Source of the DNA: Thamnidium elegans
Taxonomy: Eukaryota; Mucoromycota; Mucoromycetes; Mucorales; Mucoraceae
DNA length: 64,000 bases
NCBI GenBank assembly: GCA_025201345.1
Contig: JAIXMG010000005.1
Span: forward strand, 372,001 to 436,000
Direction of reading: 5' to 3'
The translations under genes and the position numbers were made by a program. This document shows positions 23,285 through 34,413 of the stretch, piece by piece (the first letter of the stretch is position 1; every line of letters begins with the position of its first letter). The notes below the pieces were generated by a model, which worked only from the letters and a program-made list of their open reading frames with translations, did no database searches and was not told the origin of the DNA.

Positions 23285-24786
23285 ATGCCCGTGGATCTTA
23301 TAATAAGCGAAAATACCACAAATATTGGGGGTGTTTTCTACCTTAATAAAGGGAGACACACTGTTTCTTCGATTGTAAAGCTAGTTGGTATGCCAACCAG
23401 TACTGTACAGCCCATTATCAACCGTATCAGCCGGACAAATATTCCCTTGCCTAGTAAAGCACCCGGACCACCACTTCTGGTAAAAGGAAGAGCAGAATAT
23501 ATGTTAAAGCGGGCAATTAGGAGCGATCCTTTTATTTCTTACAGAGAGTTTCAGACGGAACTTGAACGTGTAGACATTAACGTCTGTCGAGATACCGTAA
23601 TTGCTGCTGTTAACCGACTTGACTTCCATTCTTTTTACGCAGCATCAAAACTAAGGCTCGCCGAAAATCACAAAAGAGCGAGATTGATTTGGGCCAAGGA
23701 ACGGGTGAACTGGACTGAAGATCAATGGTATAACATTACTTGGTCTGATGAGTCCCGTTTCACCTTGAAAGGTAACTTCCATGGTCGAAAAGCGCTTCGT
23801 AAGGTCAGTGAACGGTATGAGGACTCTACTGTAAAGTGGGGTGGCGGTGGTATTATGATTTGGGGTTGCTTTTGGGGAGGAGGGATTTCGGCCCAATTTC
23901 GATAGTTGAAGGTACTATTGTTACACAAACCACCTCTTTCTGATAAAATAATGTTAACAAGGATCGTCCTTGTTGACCTAACACAAGAAATCAAACTTCC
24001 GTGGTTGTTATAAATTTAAAAACCTAATTAAGAAAACTAAAAATGATATAAATACCTTCAACTTTTATTTAATAAAATATAATTCACTTTTTGTAAACAA
24101 TTTAATTATATAATTCACTTTTTGTAGACAATTTAATTATATACTTCCCTTATTTTATAAAAGACCTTTAAAATCAAGCTCTTTTATTTTATCTTTATTA
24201 CTTTATTTTATTTTGTACTTGAATCCCCTTGGATCTTACTTTTCATTGTATTTTTACTTAAATCTTTTATTCTACTGTATTACTTAAATCGTTCTACTTA
24301 TAAAACAGGAACTGGTGCTCACTTTTCTTACTATTACCTTATTATACTCTTTTTACACTTTACCACACTATCTATTGATTAACACTATGAATCAGGACAA
24401 TTATGTCAACACTTTGGCTCAAGCTTTCCATCCCTGGTTTAGGGATGTGATTGACAAGACCAAAAGGGCCTTTATACTACAAGAAGATGGTGCTACCTGC
24501 CACAGGTAACTATGCTCGATGGTGGAAAGAAAGTCATCAAATTAGAGACTTTGAGTACTGGCCCGCTCAAAGTCCCGACTTGAACCCCATTGAGCATATA
24601 TGGCATTCACTTGAAATGCTTATTGAAAAGAGGAGAACCTCTATACATAACATGGATGATTTGAAAGCTGATTTAGAAGAAGAACGGCGAAGAATGGACA
24701 TCGAGTTTGCCCAGCGTCTGGTTGCCAGCATGAGTAGACGATGCCAGGCAGTAATTGTTGCCAAAGGTGGCCCAACGAAGTATTAG
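23285..24786 (+). pseudogene. Tc1/mariner transposase gene split by a solo LTR
   Basis: Two parts of one transposase. Part 1 (23,285-about 23,914) has helix-turn-helix-like N-terminal sequence (VSSIVKLVGMPTSTVQP) and the first catalytic Asp in ITWSDESRFTLKG. A one-base frameshift in the G-rich stretch near 23,875-23,885 shifts the frame before GPISIVEGT. Part 2 (24,385-24,786) has the second Asp in ILQEDGATCH and the third acidic residue in SPDLNPIEHIW, then the normal tail. The 466-bp insertion lies between them, and removing it joins VEGT directly to MNQDNYV in frame. A further small frame change occurs after GATCH near 24,505. DD34E-type Tc1 family by motif spacing; inactive. Confidence 0.85.
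23919..24384. mobile_element. Solo LTR (466 bp) with 4-bp target duplication
   Basis: The insert starts TGTTA and ends TAACA, the inverted termini expected of a retrotransposon LTR, and is flanked by CTAT on both sides (23,915-23,918 and 24,385-24,388). It is AT-rich and contains an internal tandem duplication of about 33 bp (AATTCACTTTTTGTA...), near 24,072-24,140. No gag or pol sequence is present, so this is most simply a solo LTR left by recombination between the two LTRs of an inserted element. Orientation is not known. Superfamily (Ty1 or Ty3) cannot be told. Confidence 0.75.
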
Positions 24787-25900
24787 TTTTTTTTTTTTTT
24801 ATGTATTCACTTAATAAAGGTATTAAAATTATTAAACAGCTAAAATGAAATGTCTATCGAGTGTGTGGAAGTAGCAATAGCTTTGAAAAAATATGTATGT
24901 TATTTTAGACAAAAAAAAAAAATCCATCAGAAACTCCAATCAGAGGAGTTGTAGTATTTTACACCAAAAGTAGTATAATACTGCTTATTACACGTCAGGC
25001 TTCAGAGTAATATAATCATCCATTGAGCTAACGGAGGGTTTGACCATGTTAACTGTTGTATTATTTGCTAAGTGGAAAACGCCGGATAATTAACCTTCAA
25101 TTTACTCTCTACAGTCGAATATGAGTTATAATAGCGGAGACGCGGAGACACGGATAAAACAAGTTGTCATGGTACCGAATTGTCGGTGCGGTAACTTGTA
25201 AACCTTAAATTACTTCCCTCTCTTTATCCCTTTTTTATTAACTGTCGTCCTATTATTTCTTCCTTCATTTTGGAGTGAAAAGCTGCGATATTATACCTAC
25301 TTATGTAATTAAAATTTAGGCAGGGTATTTTTTTGTGCGCGCAAAAAAAAGACTACGTCACTCTTTTTTTTCTCAAATAGTGTAAACTAACAATATTTTA
25401 ACCTCATGTCCTCTAATCTCTACTACATGTACAATATACATTGCTGTTTTCTCTTAAACTCGACTAGTCAATACTGTCTAGTATTGTTCAAGACGATATC
25501 TTGAAACTAAAAATTCAGTTGGGTGGCGGGGTATTGTAAATAGTTTATTGTGTTACTATTATTTCTTATTGGGCACAAACGACGATCGTCTTTTTATATG
25601 CAGCTTTAGGCTGTCAGGTACAAATGTAAGTATACATAAACACTATATAAAAACACTCAACCAAACTCTGTTTTGGGATTCTTTTCTTCTTGTTTCCTCA
25701 CTTTTATTAACTTTAATGTTGATCATTTTGAAAGATTAAGCATCTGAAGAATGGGGGGGGGGTTTTTCTGTAATGAAAAAAAAAACCAAACTATGAGTAC
25801 ATTGAGCTAAAAAAAGTTCTTTAGTTTCCTGAACTAATAATTATAATAGCTTTTTTAGATGCTTCTTCCTAGTACTATATAATTTGCATGGTGGTGATTG
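24787..25900. other. Gene-poor spacer with part of a dispersed repeat
   Basis: AT-rich, no gene seen. A stretch at about 25,083-25,155 (centred on GCGGAGACGCGG) recurs at 29,728-29,795. Confidence 0.45.
25083..25155 (+). repeat. Dispersed ~70-bp repeat, copy 1
   Basis: Contains the motifs ACAGTCGAATATGAGTTATA and GCGGAGACGCGG. The same order of motifs, with a few substitutions, is found in the same orientation at 29,728-29,795. Confidence 0.7.
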
Positions 25901-27600
25901 TTCCTCAAAGATACTGGTAACTCTGGGTACTGAAAAAATACCCCCATCTTCCACTTGGTGTCTCTCAAAGTACATGTACTTGTTGTAAATACGGCTTACC
26001 AAATGGTTAACTTATGAAGATATGTCAAGGGCGGCGATTGTGAAACGTGGCGCCGGAAGTAACACAGTTACTTCCTAATCCCGCTTTAAAGGGACGGTTC
26101 AAGACGTATGATTTGGTGTGCTATCTGTGTAAATTATAATACCCTCTGTTAGGACTAACACTTCTAACTATTACACCTATAGTGACACTAATTCAAACGA
26201 CCCTTTTACCTTACCTTATTGTCCAGCTTCACATCTTAACCACGGTAAACCACATTATAATAGGTTTGTCATTTGAAAAACCTCAGGCTGGTCTGGCTTA
26301 TTTTTCTCCTTTGGTAACGTGATAGTCCAACTCCATCTGGTTAATCTGTCAAAGAGGTATTATTATTTTAATTTTATGAATACTTGGTGGTTATATTTGG
26401 GCGTGGTATACTGACAGACAGCTGTCCAAAGCATGAAGTGATCAGTATATGAATATTATATCTGATGGGTAACTCTTTTGGATGTACTTTTTGGTACTAG
26501 AAGGTAAGCATGAATTAAAGGATAAAAGGAAATACCATGAGCTGATCTCATTAATTTCTATACTTATATAGCTTGCCATACTCTCTTTCTTTTTATGCTG
26601 GTGGTGATGGTCTTTCGAAGCAAGTCTTTTATGCGAGGTATAGAATATATTGACAATTATTAACTCTCTGGGTCACGAAAAACAAAAACTGCATTATGCT
26701 TGGTGTCTTTCAAAGCTACAAATTGGTTATAATGATTTGTCAAATGATTACCATGTTACTAAGACTTCTTAACTAGGGATACTGTCGCGGCTGGAAATAA
26801 TACTTCCTTCTATCCTCTAATGGTACTTCGATATGTTGGTATAGTTACTATGAGATACTGTAAAGGATCTTTACGGCTGGAAATCATACCTCCTTTTATC
26901 CTCATACCAGAACTAGCTATCACGGGTTAATATAGTGATCATAAGGTGAAGATTGGTAATGGGTTTGTGATTTTTTTAAAAAAAAAGTACAGGTTGATAT
27001 TACAGTTTTTTTTTATTTCCTTTGACGACAGAGTTCATCTTCATCTCGTTAACCAGTCAGAGTGTTGTTTTTTTTTTGGGAAAGGTAAAAATTAAATTTC
27101 GTGTACTGTTTTAACAATATGACAGACAGCTAATATAACCATAGTAACTAGTAGTTACATAAATTTTAGACAGCGTACGTCGTATGGCTTGCAAGATTAT
27201 CGGTGATCCTTAACTCTGGTTCGTGAAAAAAAAAAAGATTCCACTTTGTGTCTTCAAAGTACAGGTTTGTTATAATGGGTTTATCGGATGGGTTACTTTA
27301 TGGTGGCATGCTGACCACGGAGGAAAGCTGAAGCGATCCCTTCCTTCTATCCTCTGAATAGTATGACTGAAGACGTATTAATTGGGTTTCCTATGAGTGA
27401 GTGCAATTTCATTGCTGCTGGAATTTTCACTTCCAATTATCCTCATAGAAAAATCTACTTAAACGTGCTAGAGATAACGCTTGTTATCCCTCTCGTTGTA
27501 CTATTTTTCAAAGATCCATATCGTAATCACGAGATAAACACTTGTAGTTTTTCGTCTCTTCTTTTGATACTAGAAGGTAAGCTAATTGGTTTGTTTTGAA
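25858..27600 (+). repeat. Three degenerate tandem blocks of about 0.55-0.75 kb
   Basis: An anchor starting TAACTCTGG or TAACTCTCTGG and containing TTGGTGTCTnTCAAAG-like sequence occurs at about 25,918, 26,661 and 27,211. Other motifs recur in the same order around the anchors: GGTGGTGATTGTTCCT or GGTGGTGATGGTCTTT before copies 1 and 2, CTTCCTTCTATCCTCT after copies 2 and 3, ACAGACAGCT near 26,420 and 27,124, and TACTAGAAGGTAAGC near 26,498 and 27,571. This indicates an old tandem duplication. No reading frame is conserved. Confidence 0.65.
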
Positions 27601-29111
27601 AAGAAAAAAAGCTAAATGCAATATGTTTTATCGTTTCGTTGCTGAATTATTATTAGGATGGAAATATTTGCAAGTATTAGACAAAGAAAAGGAGTATCAA
27701 GAGCTGCAATTTTTTTCCTTTTTTTTTCTTAGTGAAAAAGAAAAAAAAAGGGGGCCTGTAAAAACGGCACTACTAAGGCTGCTGGTGTTGTTTTCTTTCG
27801 CACCTGACAGCGATCATGGCTTTCCATGACACTCTAAACCAATAATTTATATAATGTTGTAATTTCTAGTGTGATAATATATATATCTTTTTTTTTTTGG
27901 GTGGGGAAACTCTAGCCTCTTTTTTTATTTATAAAAAAAGGGGGGGAGGGAACTCTGCTCTTTTTTTATATAAAAAAATAGTGGGGAAAATCCTCTGCTA
28001 TTTTTTTATATTAAAAAAATAGAGGGGGAACCTCTGCCATTTTTTTTTATGAATGGTGGTTGGTTTGTGCGAAAGTAAACCGAATACGTCAGTAATACAG
28101 ATGGAGTTAATTGGACATAAAAGATAGTAATCAACATATGATTATCTATCTCCGTTGTTTATATGACTGAGTCGGCTGAAATTAAACAAGGATTTGTCGT
28201 TGTTTTCATGGAAATTGTATTTAAGAAACTTGATTATCTTTTAACTTGTGCAAAGTAAACAAATCATGCAAAAAAAGGGAAAGTGGTACAAATTAGGCGT
28301 ACTTTTTCTCTCTTCAGCTTTATCCGCCTACTTCTATTTCTTGGTACATCTATCAATAGCATTAATAAATTTTATATTTGGATATAAGAAGAGGTGATGC
28401 TAGTAGAGTAAGTATATACAAGTATAAAAAGGAACAAGTGAAAGTGTTGGCAGTTTATAAAAAATAATACGTCATATCTACTCAATTATTTGTGTATAAA
28501 CAAAAATGACTTGGAGGATAAGCATGCTTTTTATTAGATACTTTTTTTTTCTCACACAAGTATTATCTACATCCCAAGTAATACTTTTCGCTTTTTTGTA
28601 AAGAAGAATATACAAAAAATATAATCTGTATCTATACCAATTTAATCATACCAGTTTTCCCTAGCGATAAATTGATGTATCTTTTTATTCTATGAAAAAA
28701 AAAAGAGTCTTTTGTATACATGAACATTTATGGAAGTAACTAATTAATTAATCACATGAAAAAAAAAAGATAAAACAAAAAAAAGAACGTACTGGAACAT
28801 GTACTTTTCTATATAAAGAGGATTTTTTCAGTCTTTTTTCGCTCCATATTCTCAAAAAAAAAAAAATACTACTGCTTCAAAATAATCTGGTCGCTCTATA
28901 TGGTTGGTCCTCTTCTTTCCTATAAGGCCTTGGTTAACTCTGCTTATATCCTCTCTTGAGAAATACATAAACTTTTAGGTATGTTACTTTTCTTTTTCTT
29001 TTTTTTAAAAAAAAATCCCTCTCTCTAATATTTTCCTAGTAACTAAATGTAAAAAAAAAAAATGTTACCTTGTGGCGTACGGTCTCTCTTACTCTATACC
29101 TATGGCGTTTT
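27601..29111. other. Gene-poor spacer
   Basis: AT-rich with many homopolymers, no supported gene. It includes a short hairpin-forming tandem array at 27,885-28,055, annotated separately. Confidence 0.4.
27885..28055. repeat. Short tandem array of T-run / A-run / G-run units
   Basis: About three to four units of 45-60 bp. Each has CTCTGC or CTAGCC, a T7-T8 run, TATA-type spacer, an A7 run and a G4-G8 run followed by GAA. The T-run and A-run of each unit can pair, so each could fold as a hairpin. Confidence 0.75.
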
Positions 29112-29431
29112 CAAGTAAAAGATGTTGGCTCTGCCGTTTTGATGATGATGTCTGAAAGCACTCTGGCGACTAGGATGGTCATCATCGGTCCAGTTCTTTT
29201 TTTTTTAAAAGAAAAAAAAGTTGGGTTATAAACGTACTTGGTCCTCGACTAGCTTGTTCAAGAAACGCTTACCCTTTGGTTATCAAGTAAAAGATGTTGG
29301 CTCTGCCGTTTTGGTGATGATGTCTGAAAACACTCTGGCGACTAGGATGGTCATCATCGGTCCAGTCCTTTTTTTTTTAAAAAAAAAGAAAAAGATTGGA
29401 TTATAAGCGTACTTGGTCCTCGACTAGCTTG
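29112..29431 (+). repeat. Two direct copies of a ~146-bp repeat, period 172 bp
   Basis: Copy 1 is 29,112-29,256 and copy 2 is 29,284-29,431. Both begin CAAGTAAAAGATGTTGGCTC and end CCTCGACTAGCTTG, and differ at only a few positions and in the T/A-run length. In one frame both would encode the same short peptide (QVKDVGSAVLVMMSENTLAT in copy 2), which might be a relic of a protein-coding exon, but no intact gene is present. Confidence 0.9.
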
Positions 29432-29867
29432 ATTTTCAAGGGAGGGGTATTCTCCTCTGTATTTAGCCTATCTTTGGGACTGTCTGGGAAAAAAAACTAG
29501 TCTGCTATCAAGCACCTTCAATAATAATCTTATACTTCATACTCAACACAAAAAATAAAAATTCCTTTCCTCTTTTAATAAATTTAAACTACATTTCCTG
29601 CTATAAAACAAAATAAAACGCTATTCTCTTTTATAAATATGACCAATAAGGTTCACGATTGAAACAAAAACTCTGGTATGAAAACATAACAGTTAGATAG
29701 CATAACATGTACATATATTACCATTAATGAGGATAGTTGGCCTTTAATCTGCTCTCCCACAATCGAATATGAATTATATAGCGGAGACGCGGGTCAAACT
29801 ACTTAATCCACCGTCTCTCTCTCTCTCCCCCCCCCCTTTTTTTTTGACTCTTTTTTTTTAAAAAAAA
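29432..29867. other. Spacer with second copy of dispersed repeat
   Basis: AT-rich; holds the second copy of the ~70-bp repeat at about 29,728-29,795 and a CT/C/T-rich leader with a T9A8-type run just before the ATG at 29,868. No gene seen. Confidence 0.5.
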
Positions 29868-30903
29868 ATGTCAAATACAAATCCCATCATTCTTCTCGAT
29901 TCCGATGACGAAACAGAACCTATATTTTTTTCTAAACAAGCTATTTGTATCGATCTTTCTGACGATGAGGAGCCTCCCATGTCTTCTTCATTTGAGTCAT
30001 CAACAACCACCGCATACGATCCACTTACAGCTGAACTGGAGTATATATTAGACGCCCCAATATCTACTTTACTTACACCCACCAGACGAAACATGTTACA
30101 TAAAAGAGACACTTCCGCACGCATTACAGTAACAAAGCCTCGTAGTGTAAACTTGTCAGCGATGGCCAAGACCGCAACGGAGAGACCAGTACATAGACCT
30201 GACCGACTCTTGTCCTCACAACAGGACCTTATGCGTCGTCCTTCATTGGAAAACTCTATCTCTCGTGATACCAACTATGATACCCAGTCTTCTTTGCCTC
30301 GGCATCAGAAGAAACCTGCCGCAGACTCTCCATTTAACAGACGTCCAGAGCTTAAAAAACCCAGAGAAAATAAAATTTCACGAAAAGACAAAGAGTTGGA
30401 AGAGGTGTTGGAAAAGTTTGTTTCGATAGTATCTTCTACTAGATTTAAAGAGGTATTATAAAGAAAGAAGAAAACTAATAAATTAAAACGTACTGATTTT
30501 TTTTTCCATAGACACACGTCAATGACGAGGAAAAAGTACAGTGTGCTATGTGTCGTTCTCTCTTCCCTGTATCACTTATCAGTTCACACGATCAAGTATG
30601 TCGTGGCTATAAACAGGTACGAGTAACCCGTAAGAAAACTATTGCCGAAGCTGTTGCAATCGATGAACAAGAAAGAAAAAGGTATGCCCTCATAAGTTAC
30701 TTTTTATCATTTTACTTCTTTTTTTTTTTAAAAAAAAAAGCTTGAAAAAAAAAAACAGACAAAATTTAGGGAAAAAGGATGATGTGGAACCTACAAACTA
30801 TTATGCGAACTCTGACGATGTATTTGCAACAGATGGAACTGGGTTCAATGAGTCGGCATCAGGTACAATTTGGGAGTACGCAGGTCAAACTCACTTTGGA
30901 TAA
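29868..30903 (+). CDS. SIM-containing protein with UBZ4/Rad18-like zinc finger
   Basis: Probable nuclear adaptor that binds SUMO and ubiquitin. The ATG at 29,868 follows an A-run. Two SUMO-interacting-motif-like segments with acidic tails open the protein: PIILLDSDDE (residues 6-15) and CIDLSDDEE (about 27-35). A long polar middle part rich in R, S and P leads to a helix (KDKELEEVLEKFVSIV). After intron 1 (about 30,454-30,511) comes the zinc finger CAMCRSLFPVSLISSHDQVC, spacing C-x2-C-x11-H-x3-C, as in UBZ4/Rad18 ubiquitin-binding fingers. Intron 2 is at about 30,682-30,759. The protein ends with WEYAGQTHFG; about 300 residues. No RING or nuclease domain is visible, so a Rad18 or Slx4 assignment is not justified. 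It converges on the next gene, 48 bp away. Confidence 0.75.
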
Positions 30904-30950
30904 TATGTATATAGTTTATTAAAAATAAAATAAAGAGAGTTGAATACGAA

Positions 30951-31382
30951 TTATTCGTATATAGTGGTTAATCTGTTCATATGACACACATTCATTTGTA
31001 AAGCTTCAATTAAACTTGAAAGTCTGTTCAGTTTATCTTGATCATAATAAAAGTAATCCAAGTTGCCAATAATGGTATTTCCTACAACTGAATAAAAATC
31101 CCATTGTTGGTAATCATTTATATCATCCATATGATGTGTATTACTTGTATGTAAATAAAGTCGAGTTGCAGTAGAAAATGTCCTGATACAAAATGAGCAT
31201 GTATGTCTATTAGACGATGCACTATGTTCTTTATCATCGTTACTACTATTATCATTTTCCATATCATCGCATGGACAGCCTAATGCGGGTGCTTTATTAG
31301 GAAAACTTTCATTCACTGTTGAGAAATCGAGTTTACCGTATCGACGTTGAGCTCGAGTACAAATCATACATTTTGTTTGCAT
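30951..31382 (-). CDS. Small protein with one C2H2 zinc finger
   Basis: Intronless, 143 residues. The N-terminus has a CxxC (TKCMICTRA). The middle has CPCDD and an acidic Asn/Asp/Ser run. One C2H2 finger is clear: CSFCIRTFSTATRLYLHTSNTH, given here by its key residues C-x2-C-x12-H-x4-H at about residues 62-85. The remainder is helical with no known domain. It could be a nucleic-acid-binding or protein-binding factor; nothing more specific is supported. The ORF is complete with stop at 30,951 and is convergent with the SIM/UBZ gene. Confidence 0.65.
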   Translation of the reverse strand: MQTKCMICTRAQRRYGKLDFSTVNESFPNKAPALGCPCDDMENDNSSNDDKEHSASSNRHTCSFCIRTFSTATRLYLHTSNTHHMDDINDYQQWDFYSVVGNTIIGNLDYFYYDQDKLNRLSSLIEALQMNVCHMNRLTTIYE

Positions 31383-31510
31383 TTATTAATCTAACTTTTA
31401 TAACACTGAAAAAGAAAAAGAAAAAATAACAATAATACCCTTTTTTTATAAGGGAAACACAATACACAAAGAAATAAATTTATAAAGAAAAAAAAAGTTT
31501 ATTTTTAGAC

Positions 31511-34286
31511 TCAATTAAGAGAGAACATATCATTTACAGGTGTATACAGATTCTCTACTTCTTTTTGCTGTTGTATATCATCATCATTTATCGGTGAACC
31601 ATCTAAGGGCTCACCATCCAAAGGTTCACCATCCAAAGGTTCACCATCTAAATCTTCATCAAGCGGTTCACCATCTAAATCAACCGGTTCTCCATCAACA
31701 TCTTCTAATTCTTCTCCCTCAACATCTTCTAAAGTCTCCCCATCAACATCCATATCCATAGTAGCTGATTGTTTACCATTTTCTTTCTTTAAGAAAATCT
31801 CTGATAATTGATCTGTATAATATTTTGGAAAAATCATCCAGTTCTCCCAAACACTAATAACTGCACTAATATGTCTCTATAGAAACATTTAGTACCTCTA
31901 CCATTTTTTTTTCCTGTTTACTTACTCTCACTTGCTCTGCCTTTAAACGTGCATTAATTGATCTATAAATCATATTAAAATGATTAAACACATTTGGAAG
32001 TTGTGATTCAAATCTACGCAAAAAAAAAAAAAAAAAAAAAAAAAAGTTAACACTAGTTTTTAAAAAAAATAAAATATACTGTACTCTTTTCTATATTTCC
32101 AAGCATTTGATACATGAACACTACTATTATGAAGAATATCAGATACCAAGTATAATCTAGCTAATTTGACAGATAGCGGAGAATCAGTCATCAATATGGA
32201 TTTACAGATCAGATCCACAACTTCTTCAGCAGCATCCGAATGATCAATAGCAAAAGCCATTGCTCGTGCAATACTTCCTCTTTGAAACGAAAGTTCCCGT
32301 AACAAAACTGTTAATCTTTGTTTAGCAATTTGACCTAACGATCCTTTCAATACACTATCTTGTTCTGCTAATTCATCATCTGTATCGAACAGTGGATCTA
32401 TACTATCCTATATATATGTATATATTTATATATAAATCGGTTGTCAACATATCTTCCTTTTTTTTAAAAAAAAAACTTACTTGAAGTAAAGGTAACTCAG
32501 GTGGAATCCACCAAGGACCACCTTCAAACATTTGAAAGGGCTCATCAAACCAATGAGTTTTTGTATCACCTTGTAATAATGAATATAATTTCCACCTATA
32601 ATAAACATGTTCTGGAGACTTTTTTTTTGAGAGAGTTGTTAAATACACATTTACATATAAAAAGAAAAAAGAAAAACTTACAGTGTTATCAAACAAGAAT
32701 TTAAATAGTGGGTTTTGGTTTTCTTTATCCATAATAGCAGCTTCAAACATGGGTCCATATTTCAATACTCGTTCTATCATACGGTGAATGGTTCTCATTA
32801 ATTTTATATCTACAGGTTTAACAACTCGTACTTCAGCTCTTGGTCTTGAATTCTATTTTGTTTTGTTACTATCTACCATGTCTTTCTTCTTTTTTTTAAA
32901 TAACTTACAATACCGGGTAATCCAGGATTAATTTGTGCATTAAAAGGAAGTCCTGTTTTAGTAACTGGTGCCTTCTTATCCAAAACTAATAACAATAAAG
33001 TTAATCTATATTTCCTCGCTGAATCCATTTTTTTTTTATTATTATTACCAAAGATAGGTTGTGCAGGTAAAGGAACTGCTTTTCCCCAACCGACACGCAT
33101 AGAAAATCCTTCAATTTCTTTTCCCTCCAAGTGTTTAATAGCTTCAGCGGCATCTTGTCTTGTCATAAAACTAACAAACCCACAGTTATTTCCTTTGTCC
33201 TTTTCTTCTTGTGTACGAGGCCACATAATTTTAACAGAAGCGATAGGTCCATATTTTCCAAATTCTTGACAAAGTCCACTTTCAGTAATCGTCGGATTAA
33301 TATTACCAACATATAAATTGGTTGTGTTTGGGTTGTTGTCATCATAAGATCCTGGATCCTCAACTAATTTTATGTTAATGATACGGTATAGGATGATCTA
33401 CTTTATCCATACCTTGTTGTGGTTTACTGTCTCCTTTTGATCGTCCCTCTTGTCCTCTACGAAAAAATAAATAAATCGTATCAGCATATAAACTGTCTCT
33501 CTCTATCTTGTTTTACTTTTTAATCTCTTCCAAGAAGGAATCCAAGTTTCTCTTTTTCTGTAACTTTGATTCTTTTAATTTGGCTAAAGCCTACATCAAA
33601 AAAAAAAAATGAATAATTAGTGATATACTTTTTTTAAATATATATAACTTTACATCCTCTTCCTCGTCAGAATCTTCCATTTTCCTAGTATTAGCTGTTG
33701 CAGACATGGAAGAAAGCGATTCACCTGCTCGAACAAACGGCATTGGTTTAAAAGTTGATTTGGTTGTTGTTACAGCAGCATAATCGTCAGCAACTGAATC
33801 TATAACGTTTTTTTTTTAGCACACAGAAAAAAAATATATATGTATATACTTTACCTTTAGGTATGAGAGTGCCTGATTTAACAAAAGAAGTTGTACCTAA
33901 TTTATATGGAACAGGTTCTTCAAATGAAGCAACGAAATCAGCATATACTTTAGCGGCTTCTACAGACTCTTGCTAATATATAAAAAAAAAAGAATTAACA
34001 TTCCGCGTTTGTTTTCTTTTTAAAAGTAGTTACTTGTTTCTTCAAGTCGATTTCTTCCTTATGTTTTTGATATGCAGTCTTTTTTTGAATGCCTACAGTG
34101 AAAGCTTGTAATTTGGAAGCTGAAATGGGCTTTTACGGAAAGTAATGTTAATAGATAATAATAAAAATATTATATTAAGAAAAAGATAAAGGGTAAACAA
34201 GCTAGTTTTTCATTTTTTACTTTGGCAGGTAAAAGCTCTTCTTCTTCAGAATCAGAACGTTCTTCTCTTTTTCTCTTTTCACTCAT
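31511..34286 (-). CDS. U2 snRNP-associated SR140 (U2SURP) homologue
   Basis: Predicted splicing factor bound to U2 snRNP in the nucleus. About twelve exons on the minus strand. The start at 34,286 gives MSEKRKREERSDSEEEELL. Domains in order: an N-terminal helical part (SKLQAFTVGIQKKTAYQKH), an RRM (TNLYVGNINP ... GNNCGFVSFMTRQDAAEA), a SURP/SWAP module (MRTIHRMIERVLKYGPMFEA ... NQNPLFKFLF), the HVYYRWKLYSLLQGD extension, and a CID-type helical repeat domain (LYLVSDILHNSSVHVSNAW). The tail has the acidic repeat GEPLDGEPLDGEPLDG. This RRM-SURP-CID order and the DGEPLDG tail are diagnostic of SR140. Introns are short, several with paired T/A runs. Some internal exon edges, around 31,850-31,990 and 33,370-33,660, are inferred. 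Confidence 0.88.
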
Positions 34287-34413
34287 ATTTGCAGAAAAAG
34301 AAAGTGTGTAAATATTTTTTTTTTTTTTTTTTTTTTTTTGAGGTGACCGCGAATTAAGTAGTACAGTCATTGATTAGTGCCTGAGAAGTTATCTCACTGT
34401 GTTTATTCTTACC

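Noticed and set aside
27363..27599. 78-codon ORF in the third degenerate repeat block
   Set aside because: The frame is not kept in the other two blocks, so it is unlikely to be coding.
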